From assembly GCF_039542225.1 (NCBI RefSeq), contig NZ_BAABHS010000007.1, positions 124,001 through 188,000 on the forward strand: a DNA stretch of 64,000 nt, written 5' to 3'. The position numbers were made by a program, and so were the translations under genes. Position 1 is the first letter of the stretch, and each line of letters opens with the position of its first letter. Positions 10,549-17,940 of this stretch are shown piece after piece. Source of the stretch: Yinghuangia aomiensis (lineage in GTDB: Bacteria; Actinomycetota; Actinomycetes; Streptomycetales; Streptomycetaceae). The notes beneath the pieces are model-generated. The model was given only the letters and a program-made list of their open reading frames with translations. It did no database searches and was not told the DNA's origin.

Positions 10549-11126
10549 GGGTTCACCTCGAAAGCGCGCGCGGCCTTGAGAACGTCCGGGTTTTCCATCG
10601 CGCGGCGGACTTCCTCGGGACGGCCGTGCTCGACGAAGTGCTCGAAGCCGACCGACAGGAACAGCGCCGACGCCTCGACGGCGACCGGCCCGTCCAGCGC
10701 ATCGAGCCGGCCGACGGCCTTCGCGTAGATCTTGCGGCCGTCCACGCCGGCGCACCACGCGTGGATGTACAGCGTCGAGCCGACCGGCACCGGGCGCCGG
10801 AAGTCGGTCTCCAGCCGGGCGGTCACCGCGGGCGTGTGCAACAGGAAGCCCAGCATGCCGAGCGCCTCGTCGAACGCGCAGGTCAGCAGGCCGCCGTGGG
10901 CCAGTCCCGGGGCACCCTGGTGGCCCGGGCCGACCACGAACTCGGTGTCCACGCTGACACCCTCGCCGACCCGGGTACGCAGCCGCAGGCCGTTCTCCTG
11001 CTCCTCGCCGCAGCCGAAGCAGCCGTCGTAGTGCTCGCCCAGCTCGGTCCCGGGGGGCGGCGCGCTCGGATGCGGATCCGGCGCCTTGACGTCCGGCGGC
11101 GGGGTCAGGGATGTAGGTCGACTCAC
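10545..11126 (-). CDS. PaaI-type hotdog-fold thioesterase
   Basis: A 193-aa protein. A Pro-rich N-terminus is followed by CFGCGEEQENGLRLR and then a single hotdog domain (about 50-165) with the family signature PGLAHGGLLTCAFDEALGML. There the His-Gly-Gly turn precedes the central helix that carries the catalytic acidic residue. It is expected to hydrolyse small acyl-CoA thioesters. The GTG at 11126 is my best start; no clear Shine-Dalgarno precedes it, so translation may be leaderless or begin slightly downstream. First gene of the thioesterase-dut-DUF3710 operon. Confidence 0.82.
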   Translation of the reverse strand: MSRPTSLTPPPDVKAPDPHPSAPPPGTELGEHYDGCFGCGEEQENGLRLRTRVGEGVSVDTEFVVGPGHQGAPGLAHGGLLTCAFDEALGMLGFLLHTPAVTARLETDFRRPVPVGSTLYIHAWCAGVDGRKIYAKAVGRLDALDGPVAVEASALFLSVGFEHFVEHGRPEEVRRAMENPDVLKAARAFEVNP

Positions 11127-11371
11127 CCGGAGGAGATTAGTGCCTCTTCGCCGGTATCCCGCGTGCACCCGCACGCGCGCCGGGGGTGCGGGTCGCCACC
11201 GGGCCCGTCCGCGGCCCGGCCCCGGACGGTCCCCGAGGCCGGTTTCGGCCGTCCGGCGTGCCGCCGGTGACCAGAAGTGACGCACGGGAAGGTTGGTTCT
11301 CGCACACCGAACCCCACTACGGTCTTCCCCGGGCCCGGCGTGGCAGCTGCCGGGCGGACGGAAGGACGGAC

Positions 11372-12262
11372 ATGACCAAGAGCGTCGTCGTCACCGGCGC
11401 GACGAGCGGCATCGGCCTGGCCACCGCCCTCGAACTGGCCCGCGCCGGACTCGACGTGATCGGCACCGCACGCAGCGAGGACAGGGCCCAGGCGCTGCGC
11501 GAAGCGGCCGAGCGGGACGGGCTGGGCGTGCGCACGGTGCTCTTGGACGTGTGCGATGCGACGTCCACCGTCCGGGCCTTCACCGAGATCGCCACGATGA
11601 CCGGCGGCGGCCCGTGGGCGGTCGTCAACAACGCCGGCATGGCGCAGCCCGGCGCCGTGGAGGACGTCGAGGACGACCAGGTGCGGCTGCAGTTGGAGAC
11701 CAACCTCGTCGCCCCCGCCCGGATCGCCCGCCTGGTGCTGCCGCAGATGCGGCAGCGGCGCAGCGGCCGCATCGTCAACATCTCGTCGGTGTCCGGGCGC
11801 GTCTCGGCGCCGTTCCTGGGCTGGTACTGCGCGAGCAAGCAGGGCCTGGCCGCGATGTCCGACGCGCTGCGCATCGAGGTCGCGCAGTTCGGTGTGAAGG
11901 TCGTGCTGATCGAACCGGGCAGTTTCGGCACGGACATCTGGGAGCGCAGCCTGAACCGGCTGCCGCCGCGCAAGAACTCGGCGTACGCGGAGTCCTACGA
12001 GGTCGCCGACGACGTGCTGCGCCGCGCCGCCGCGCTGCCCGACCCGATGCCGGTGGCCCAGGCCGTCCGGCACGCGCTGCTGACCCCGCGCCCGCGGGCG
12101 CGCTACCTGGTCGGCTCGGACGCGAAGGCCGGCGCGTTCCTCGACGCGGTCGCGCCGCGCACGGTGTCGGACTACGCCAAGGGCGTCGCCACCGGCCTGC
12201 GCAAGCCGCCGCGGCGCGTGGCGCGGCTCCTGGACCGGGTGACGCAGCGCCAGTCCCGCTGA
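11372..12262 (+). CDS. Short-chain dehydrogenase/reductase (SDR)
   Basis: A 296-aa classical-type SDR. The Rossmann cofactor loop is TGATSGIG (8-15); NNAG is at 86-89; catalytic Ser138/139 lies in NISSVSG; and Tyr152/Lys156 in YCASK. The C-terminus is longer than in plain SDRs (ARYLVGSDAKAGAFLDAVAP) and resembles fatty-acyl or retinol-type SDRs. The substrate cannot be told from sequence. ATG chosen with GAAGGA 10 nt upstream. It is a single gene, divergent from the thioesterase operon. Confidence 0.9.
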   Translation: MTKSVVVTGATSGIGLATALELARAGLDVIGTARSEDRAQALREAAERDGLGVRTVLLDVCDATSTVRAFTEIATMTGGGPWAVVNNAGMAQPGAVEDVEDDQVRLQLETNLVAPARIARLVLPQMRQRRSGRIVNISSVSGRVSAPFLGWYCASKQGLAAMSDALRIEVAQFGVKVVLIEPGSFGTDIWERSLNRLPPRKNSAYAESYEVADDVLRRAAALPDPMPVAQAVRHALLTPRPRARYLVGSDAKAGAFLDAVAPRTVSDYAKGVATGLRKPPRRVARLLDRVTQRQSR

Positions 12263-12360
12263 CCGCGGCCCGCCGGGGCCGGGCACGGGTCGGCGCGGGT
12301 CGGCACGCCGGGCGGCACCCCCTGGTACGGGCCACGCCGCGGAGGTGTCAGGCTTGTGCC

Positions 12361-12819
12361 ATGCAGGCGTATAACGAGCAGCTGTCGGTCCCCGCGTCGT
12401 GGTGGGGCCTGGTCGCCGGTGCGGGTTTCGTGTGCGGGCTGATGGTCCTCCCGCTCGGCCCGGCCGCGGCGGGGGTCGCGGTGCTGGTCGGCGCGGTCCT
12501 GACCGGCGTGATGGTGACCCGCTACGGGTCGGCGCGGGTCCGGATCACCGGCACGGAGCTGCACGTGGGCAAGGCGGCGCTGCCGCTCGACGCGCTCGGC
12601 GAGGCCCGGGCGCTGGACGCCGAGGAAGCCCGCGCACTGCGCATGGAAGGCGCCGACCCGCGCGCGTTCATGCTGCTGCGCAGCTACATCCCGACGGCGG
12701 TGCGCATCGACGTCGTGGACCCGGACGACCCGACGCCGTACCTGTACGTGTCGTCGCGGAACCCGGCGCGCGTCGTCGAGGTGCTCGCCGCGGTCCGACG
12801 CCGCGCCGCGCAGGGCTGA
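12361..12819 (+). CDS. DUF3093 membrane protein
   Basis: A 152-aa protein that starts MQAYNEQLSVPASWWGLVAG. Two closely spaced N-terminal membrane helices (about 15-60) are followed by a soluble domain with ARVRITGTELHVGKAALPLD and PTAVRIDVVDPDDPTPYLYV, the hallmark order of DUF3093. The family sits near dut and DUF4193 in actinomycetes and has no known function. It may be cotranscribed with the SDR gene 98 bp upstream. Confidence 0.85.
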   Translation: MQAYNEQLSVPASWWGLVAGAGFVCGLMVLPLGPAAAGVAVLVGAVLTGVMVTRYGSARVRITGTELHVGKAALPLDALGEARALDAEEARALRMEGADPRAFMLLRSYIPTAVRIDVVDPDDPTPYLYVSSRNPARVVEVLAAVRRRAAQG

Positions 12820-13239
12820 GCCGCACGCCTCTGCGCGCCGCCGGTGCTCCGGTGGTGCTCCGGCGGTGCTCCGACGCACCGCCCGTGCGCCGTGCGGACT
12901 CCGGCGCGCACGCGGAGCGCTTCCGGGTGCCGACGTGCGAGAACGCCCGCCGGGGGTGCGGCGGACGCTCCGGAATTCTCCGGCGGGATGCCGGCCGTTC
13001 ATGGGGTTTCGGGTGTGTCGCAGATCCGCGGGTCCCCCGTTTCCGGGGGTGCCGCGGCGGTGCCGGTGGGGCGGGCGTCGCCGCCGCCGGCGGGTGCCGG
13101 ATCGGTCCGGTTCGATCATCGGCAGGGGCGGTCCGCTCCTGCCAGGACCCGGTCGCGTGCGCAGGGTTCCGCTTGCCGATGATCGATCCTGGACGGTTCC
13201 GTCGTCCCGGGGGCTGCCCGGGCCGGCCAGGATGCGGCG
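12820..13239. other. Convergent intergenic region with repeats, no gene seen
   Basis: Lies between the converging DUF3093 and DUF4193 genes. It contains three near-tandem GGTGCTCC units at 12842-12875 and a perfect 13-bp inverted repeat TCGATCATCGGCA (13112-13124) / TGCCGATGATCGA (13174-13186) separated by 49 nt. No classical terminator hairpin with a T-run is visible. Open frames here have no recognisable product. Confidence 0.55.
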
Positions 13240-13536
13240 TCAGGCGCAGTCGACGCAGATCGTCTGGCCGTCCTTCTCCTTGGCCAGCTGGCTGCGGTGG
13301 TGCACCAGGAAGCAGCGCGAGCAGGTGAACTCGTCGGCTTGCCGGGGCAGCACCCGCACGGACAGCTCTTCGTTCGAGAGGTCCGCGCCGGGCAGCTCCA
13401 GGCCTTCGGCCTGGTCGAACTCGTCGACGTCGACCGCACTGGCCGACTTGTCGACGCGCCGAGCCTTCAGCTCCTCGATGCTGTCCTCGTTGACGTCGTC
13501 ATCGGTCTTCCGTGGAGTGTCGTAATCAGTCGCCAT
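13240..13536 (-). CDS. DUF4193 zinc-ribbon protein
   Basis: A 98-aa acidic protein that begins MATDYDTPRKTDDDVNEDSI. It ends in a four-cysteine zinc-ribbon-like module: Cys72 and Cys75 in FTCSRCFLVHHRSQLA, and Cys94 and Cys97 in TICVDCA. DUF4193 proteins are universal in actinobacteria and essential-looking, but have no assigned role; a link to transcription has been guessed because of the ribbon. The gene is monocistronic with its own promoter facing away from the hexapeptide-protein gene. Confidence 0.9.
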   Translation of the reverse strand: MATDYDTPRKTDDDVNEDSIEELKARRVDKSASAVDVDEFDQAEGLELPGADLSNEELSVRVLPRQADEFTCSRCFLVHHRSQLAKEKDGQTICVDCA

Positions 13537-13762
13537 ACCTCTCCCCCTCCGGGTGGATCTGCTTGCCTATGCGCCCGTGGACGCTGCCTTCAGCGCACGT
13601 AACGCATAAGGGGCCGGAGTTTGTGCCCGACCTGAGGCGCAGATTCTGCCTCATAGCAAGGCTTGTTACTCAATCGACACCCAACCGAACCCCCGAAGAG
13701 GTGACTTGGTTGGATGGTGGCCCACTGTAACGCCCCGGATGCGCCGGGAACCAGGAGGAATC
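13537..13762. promoter_or_regulatory. Divergent promoter region DUF4193 / hexapeptide protein
   Basis: A 226-bp divergent spacer. It holds an imperfect palindrome TGAGGC...GCCTCA at 13633-13653 whose core is GCAGATTCTGC (13638-13648), a plausible regulator site between the two promoters. A strong Shine-Dalgarno (CAGGAGGAATC) precedes the GTG at 13763. Confidence 0.35.
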
Positions 13763-14281
13763 GTGACGGTCTACGCGCTTGGTGAACAAGTACCCGTCGT
13801 GCACCCGGATGCCTATGTACATCCGGACGCGGTGGTGATCGGCAGCGTCGAAATCGGCGCCGGCTCCACGATCTGGCCGTCCGCGGTCCTCCGGGCCGAC
13901 TACGGCCGGATTGTCGTCGGGGAGAGTACCTCGATCCAGGACGGCTCGGTCCTCCATGTCAGTGCGGGACTGGTCACAAAGGTCGGAAACCGCTGCGTCG
14001 TCGGACACCTGGTGCACCTGGAAGGGTGCACGATCGAGGACGACTGCCTGGTCGGCAACGGCGCGATCGTGCTGCACCGGGCCGTGGTGCGGAGCGGCGC
14101 GCTGGTCGGCTCGGGCGCATTCGTGGGCAACGGCGTCGAGGTGCCGTCCTATGCGACGGCGCTCGGCGTTCCGGCCAAAATGCGCGCCGACACGGTCAAG
14201 CCCGGCGCATTCGACGCCGCAGTCGCGCTGTATGTGGAGAATGGCCGCCGATTCAAACAGCAACTGCGGCGGATCGACTGA
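13763..14281 (+). CDS. Gamma-carbonic-anhydrase-like hexapeptide-repeat protein
   Basis: A 172-aa left-handed beta-helix protein. Repeats of the [LIV]-G-x-x-x-x type run from about residue 15 to 130 (VVIGSVEIGAGSTIWPSAVL, RIVVGESTSIQDGSVLHVSA). Candidate metal-binding histidines are in SVLHVSA and VGHLVHLEGCTIED, as in CamH/YrdA-type proteins. These are probably Zn or Fe enzymes, though many YrdA-like members have no measured carbonic anhydrase activity. The GTG was chosen for AGGAGGAATC immediately upstream. Confidence 0.85.
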   Translation: MTVYALGEQVPVVHPDAYVHPDAVVIGSVEIGAGSTIWPSAVLRADYGRIVVGESTSIQDGSVLHVSAGLVTKVGNRCVVGHLVHLEGCTIEDDCLVGNGAIVLHRAVVRSGALVGSGAFVGNGVEVPSYATALGVPAKMRADTVKPGAFDAAVALYVENGRRFKQQLRRID

Positions 14282-14382
14282 CTCCCGGCCCTCTGGTCCC
14301 CCTGGCCTCCACAGCCACCCGGATATCCGCAATCCCGCGGATATCCGCAGCCCCCCAGTCCCCGGCCGCCCGAAGGAGCACC

Positions 14383-15333
14383 GTGCTGGAACTCGACCGA
14401 CTCGCGAAACGCTTCGGCGACAAGACCGTGTTGCGCGGGCTGTCGTTCTCCGTCGCGCCCGGGCAGATGTTCGGCTTCGTCGGCACCAACGGCGCCGGCA
14501 AGACCACCACGATGCGCATCGCCCTCGGCGTGCTCGCCCCCGACGCGGGCGAGGTGCGCTGGCAGGGCCGCCCGGCCGACGCGGCGGTGCGCCGCCGCTG
14601 GGGCTACATGCCGGAGGAGCGCGGCCTCTACGCCAAGATGCGCATCCTCGACCAGCTCGCCTACTTCGCCGAGCTGCACGGCATGGCGCGCGCCGACGCC
14701 CGCCGCTCGGCCGCCGCGTGGCTGGACCGCCTCGGGGTGTCCGGCAAGCCGGAGGACCGGCTGGAGACCCTGTCGCTGGGCAACCAGCAGCGTGTCCAGC
14801 TCGCCGCCGCCCTCGTGCACGAGCCGGAGCTGCTGGTCCTCGACGAGCCGTTCTCCGGCCTCGACCCGGTCGGTGTCGACGTCATGGCGCAGGCCCTGCG
14901 CAGCCGGGTCGAGCAGGGCGTCTCCGTGGTGTTCTCCAGCCACCAGCTCGACCTGGTCGAGCGCCTGTGCGACGCGGTCGGAATCATCAAGGACGGCCGC
15001 ATGCACGCCGTCGGCACGGTGCGCGAACTGCGCGGCGACAACCGGGCGGTGCGCTACCGCGTCGCCGTCGACACGGCGGGCCCGGACACCGGCTGGGCCG
15101 AGCGCGTGCCGGGCGTGCGGGTGCTCGCCGACGACGCGGACGGCACCCTCGTGGAACTCGGCGACGGCGTGAGCGAGCAGGCACTGCTCGACGCCGCGCG
15201 CGAGGCCGGTCGGGTCCGCGTGTTCGCGCCGGTCGCCCCGTCCCTGGCCGAACTGTTCCGGGAGGTCGTCGCCGAGCGGCCCGGAGTCCCCGCAGAACGG
15301 ACCGCAGCGAGCCTCCGGGAGGCCACGGTATGA
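14383..15333 (+). CDS. ABC transporter ATP-binding protein (ABC-2 type exporter)
   Basis: A 316-aa ATPase with a GTG start and GAAGGAGC upstream. Walker A GTNGAGKTT (about 36-44), signature TLSLGNQQRVQLAAALVHEP (a variant in which SGGQ is replaced by SLGNQQ, typical of this subfamily), Walker B LLVLDEPFSGLDP and H-loop SSHQLD. A C-terminal domain of about 90 residues (DUF4162-like) follows. Its stop overlaps the permease ATG by 4 nt. The pair resembles NatA/NatB-type exporters; the substrate is unknown. Confidence 0.92.
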   Translation: MLELDRLAKRFGDKTVLRGLSFSVAPGQMFGFVGTNGAGKTTTMRIALGVLAPDAGEVRWQGRPADAAVRRRWGYMPEERGLYAKMRILDQLAYFAELHGMARADARRSAAAWLDRLGVSGKPEDRLETLSLGNQQRVQLAAALVHEPELLVLDEPFSGLDPVGVDVMAQALRSRVEQGVSVVFSSHQLDLVERLCDAVGIIKDGRMHAVGTVRELRGDNRAVRYRVAVDTAGPDTGWAERVPGVRVLADDADGTLVELGDGVSEQALLDAAREAGRVRVFAPVAPSLAELFREVVAERPGVPAERTAASLREATV

Positions 15334-16556
15334 GCGCCGGCACCGGCACCCCCACGGCGCCTCCCGCAGGCGGCCAGGCGCCCTTCCGGACAGCTGTGCG
15401 GCTGGTCGCGCGCCGCGAGTTCACCGAGCGCATCCGGGACCGCGGCTTCCTCGTCTCCGTCGCGGTGATGCTGGTGATCCTGCTCGCCGCGGTCGCCATT
15501 CCCGCGATGGCCTCCAAGGGCGGCAGCGACGACTTCGACGTCGCCTTCGGCCCCGGGCCCGCGCAGCAGCCGCTCAGCCGGCTCGCGCCGGTGCAGGCCA
15601 AGCTGCTCGACGTCGAGGTCGCGGTCAAGACGTTCCCGGACGCCGCGGCGGCCGAGAAAGCCGTGCGCGACGGCGACCTGGACGCCTACGTCGCCGACGG
15701 GCACATCGTCGTGCACCGCGACCTGTCCGACAAGCTCGCCGCGGTCCTGCAGAGCGCCTACGCGACCGTCGAACGCGACGCGCGCCTGGCCGCCCAGGGC
15801 ATCGACACGGCCGCCGTCGACCGCGCCGTCCAGGTGGCGCCGCTGGAGAAGACGACCCTCGACAAGGACGCCGACGAACGCAACCAGCGCAAGGGCGTCG
15901 CGATCCTCGGCACGATCATGCTCTACGGCATGCTCATGCTCTTCTGCATGTGGGTCGCCAACGGCGTGGTGGAGGAGAAGTCCAGCCGCATCGTGGAGAT
16001 CCTCCTGGCCGCCGTCCCGGCCCGCGCGCTGCTTACCGGCAAGGTGATCGGCATCGGCCTGCTCGGGCTGCTCCAGATGGCGCTGACGGCCGCCGTGGGC
16101 CTCACCGCGGCCAAGGCCTTCGGCACGATCGACCTCAACTCGGCCATGGTCTATCCGGCGGCGCTGGTCGTGGTGTGGTTCGTCATCGGCTACGCGCTCT
16201 ACGCGTGCATGTTCGCCGCCGCCGCGTCGCGGGTGTCGCGCATGGAGGACCTGCAGAACGTCATCACGCCGATGTCGACGCTGCTGATCGCATCGTTCTT
16301 CATCGCGATCTCGTTCGGGCAGAACGGCGGCACCCTCGCGACCGTGCTGGCCTACGTCCCGCCGTTCTCCGCGATGCTCCAGCCGATGCTGACCGCGAGC
16401 GGCGACCTGGCGGTGTGGCAGAACCTCGTCGCGGCGGGCCTGGCGGGCCTGGCGCTGGTCGGCCTGATGGCGGCCGCGGCCCGGATGTACGAGGGCGCGG
16501 TGCTGCGCACCGGCGGGAAGGTGTCGGTGAAGGACGCGTGGGGGACGGGGAACTGA
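15330..16556 (+). CDS. ABC-2 family transporter permease (NatB-like)
   Basis: A 408-aa permease translated from an ATGA overlap with the ATPase gene. One membrane helix near the N-terminus (about 40-60, GFLVSVAVMLVILLAAVAIP), a large extracytoplasmic domain (about 65-190), then five to six helices (about 195-385), including GVAILGTIMLYGMLMLFCMW and the conserved EEKSSRIVEILLAAVPARAL segment. Architecture matches NatB/YhaP sodium- or drug-exporter permeases. It forms the membrane half of the exporter encoded with the gene before it. Confidence 0.9.
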   Translation: MSAGTGTPTAPPAGGQAPFRTAVRLVARREFTERIRDRGFLVSVAVMLVILLAAVAIPAMASKGGSDDFDVAFGPGPAQQPLSRLAPVQAKLLDVEVAVKTFPDAAAAEKAVRDGDLDAYVADGHIVVHRDLSDKLAAVLQSAYATVERDARLAAQGIDTAAVDRAVQVAPLEKTTLDKDADERNQRKGVAILGTIMLYGMLMLFCMWVANGVVEEKSSRIVEILLAAVPARALLTGKVIGIGLLGLLQMALTAAVGLTAAKAFGTIDLNSAMVYPAALVVVWFVIGYALYACMFAAAASRVSRMEDLQNVITPMSTLLIASFFIAISFGQNGGTLATVLAYVPPFSAMLQPMLTASGDLAVWQNLVAAGLAGLALVGLMAAAARMYEGAVLRTGGKVSVKDAWGTGN

Positions 16557-16573
16557 ACCAGTCCGCACGACCC

Positions 16574-16622
16574 ACACGGGACGGGCCCGGCCGCCGGGAA
16601 AGCGGCCGGGCCCGTCCCGTGT
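16574..16622. terminator. Bidirectional terminator between exporter and desaturase genes
   Basis: Perfect 21-bp inverted repeat (16574-16594 and 16602-16622) around a 7-nt loop, 17 nt after the permease stop and 19 nt before the end of the convergent desaturase gene. It can serve both strands. Confidence 0.88.
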
Positions 16623-16641
16623 CGTGGCTGCGGTGCCGGGG

Positions 16642-17592
16642 TCAGGCGCGCCGCGCCGCCTCGCGCGCCTTGCGGGCGGCGAGCCGCTCGTCGAACTGCG
16701 CGGCCTTGTCCTCCAGCAGCGCCAGGAACACGCCCAGCTCGTCGCGGGCCTGCTCGCCCGCCGGGCCGAAGCCGGTGCGCTCCATGACCTTGAGGTTGCG
16801 CAGCACCGGCTGCAGCACGTCGTCGAGGTGGATGCGCAGGTTGTAGACGCCGCCGACCGCCATCTTCAGCGAGGCCCGCTCGAAGCCCGTCATGCCGTGG
16901 CCGGGCATCCGGAAGCCGGTGATCATGTCGGTGACCGCGCGCATGGCCTGGTCGGGCGCCAGCTCGAACGCCGACTTGAGCAGGTTCCGGTAGAAGACCA
17001 TGTGCAGGTTCTCGTCGGTGGCGATCCGCGACAGGAGCTGCTCGGCGAGCGGGTCGCCGCATTCGCGGCCGGAGTTGCGGTGCGAGACGCGCGTGGCGAG
17101 TTCCTGGAACGTCACGTAGGCGACGACGTGCAGCGGGTTGCCGAGGTGGTCGCCCTGGTAGCCGTTCTCCATGTGCTCCATGCGGGACCGCTCCAGCGCC
17201 ACCGGGTCGACCGCGCGGGCGGCCATCAGGTAGTCGCGGATCGCGATGCCGTGGCGGCCTTCCTCGGCAGTCCAGCGGTGCACCCAGGTGCCCCACGCGC
17301 CGTCCCGGCCGAACATGTTGGCGATCTCGAAGTGGTAGCTCGGGAGGTTGTCCTCGGTGAGCAGGTTGAGGGTGAGCGAGATCCGCCCCACGTCGGTCAG
17401 CCCGGACTCCTCGGGACGCCACGCCTCGCCACCCATCAGGCCGTCGAAGTCGCGGCCGCGCGACCACGGCACGTACTCGTGCGGGAACCACTCCTTGGCG
17501 ATGCCCAGGTGCCGGTCGAGTTCGACGGCGACCACCTGTTCGAGTTCGCTCAGCAGGTCGATACCGGTCGGTTCGGGGGCGGTCAGGGTCAC
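16642..17592 (-). CDS. Acyl-ACP (stearoyl-type) desaturase
   Basis: A 316-aa soluble di-iron desaturase of the plant/mycobacterial DesA type. Iron ligands: Glu80 in TEDNLPSYH, Glu111/His114 in AEEGRHG, and the second Glu-x-x-His in IATDENLHMVFYRN, with further acidic residues in helix C. It introduces a double bond into acyl-ACP using ferredoxin and oxygen, tuning membrane fluidity. The GTG start at 17592 fits the family length. The upstream region carries a strong operator (17771-17799), so expression is probably repressed by a regulator encoded elsewhere. Confidence 0.9.
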   Translation of the reverse strand: MTLTAPEPTGIDLLSELEQVVAVELDRHLGIAKEWFPHEYVPWSRGRDFDGLMGGEAWRPEESGLTDVGRISLTLNLLTEDNLPSYHFEIANMFGRDGAWGTWVHRWTAEEGRHGIAIRDYLMAARAVDPVALERSRMEHMENGYQGDHLGNPLHVVAYVTFQELATRVSHRNSGRECGDPLAEQLLSRIATDENLHMVFYRNLLKSAFELAPDQAMRAVTDMITGFRMPGHGMTGFERASLKMAVGGVYNLRIHLDDVLQPVLRNLKVMERTGFGPAGEQARDELGVFLALLEDKAAQFDERLAARKAREAARRA

Positions 17593-17940
17593 GGCGACTC
17601 CAAGCGGGATGGGACGGGCGGCGGCGGTGGGTACGCGGCACACGGACGCAGCGACAACACGGGTACCAAGCTGCGTCGGCCGCCGCCCCTCCGGTTCGGG
17701 TGCTTGCCGGCACGTCCCCACCCGCTCGGCAAGCCCCGGACCGCTCGCGGCTCCGGCGCACAGCGCGTTCCTACGCTGTCGTAACTTACGACACCGTAGG
17801 TTGTCCCGGGCCCTGCGGGCAACCGGCCTGGTCAGGTACGTCGTAGTACGTCGTCAGGGTGAAGCCGCCGCTACGCTCGGCGACCGATTCGCGGCATATC
17901 TCAAGCCCTGTTCGAGGCTTGTTCGAAGACCGTGCGCGTC
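17593..17940. other. Intergenic region between desaturase and cutS
   Basis: No gene seen. It contains the desaturase promoter/operator (17771-17822) and a TACGTCGTAG/TACGTCGTCA direct repeat (17837-17856). A second direct repeat TGTTCGA...TGTTCGA near 17909-17926 has half-sites too close for a LexA box. Confidence 0.5.
17771..17822 (-). promoter_or_regulatory. Desaturase promoter with 29-nt palindromic operator
   Basis: The core TGTCGTAA-C-TTACGACA (17777-17793) is a perfect 17-nt palindrome. With outer CTACG/CGTAG arms it extends to 29 nt (17771-17799) with one mismatch pair. On the minus strand TTGCCC (17822-17817) and TACGGT (17798-17793), 18 nt apart, make a fair promoter whose -10 lies inside the operator. 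This layout suits repression, most likely by a TetR-family lipid regulator. Confidence 0.65.

Noticed and set aside
12844..13182. Open frames of 90-110 codons between DUF3093 and DUF4193
   Set aside because: No ribosome site, no recognisable family and repetitive Gly/Arg/Ala composition.
17909..17930. TGTTCGAGGCTTGTTCGA as a LexA box
   Set aside because: The half sites are in direct orientation and the inverted pair has a 3-nt spacing instead of 4.
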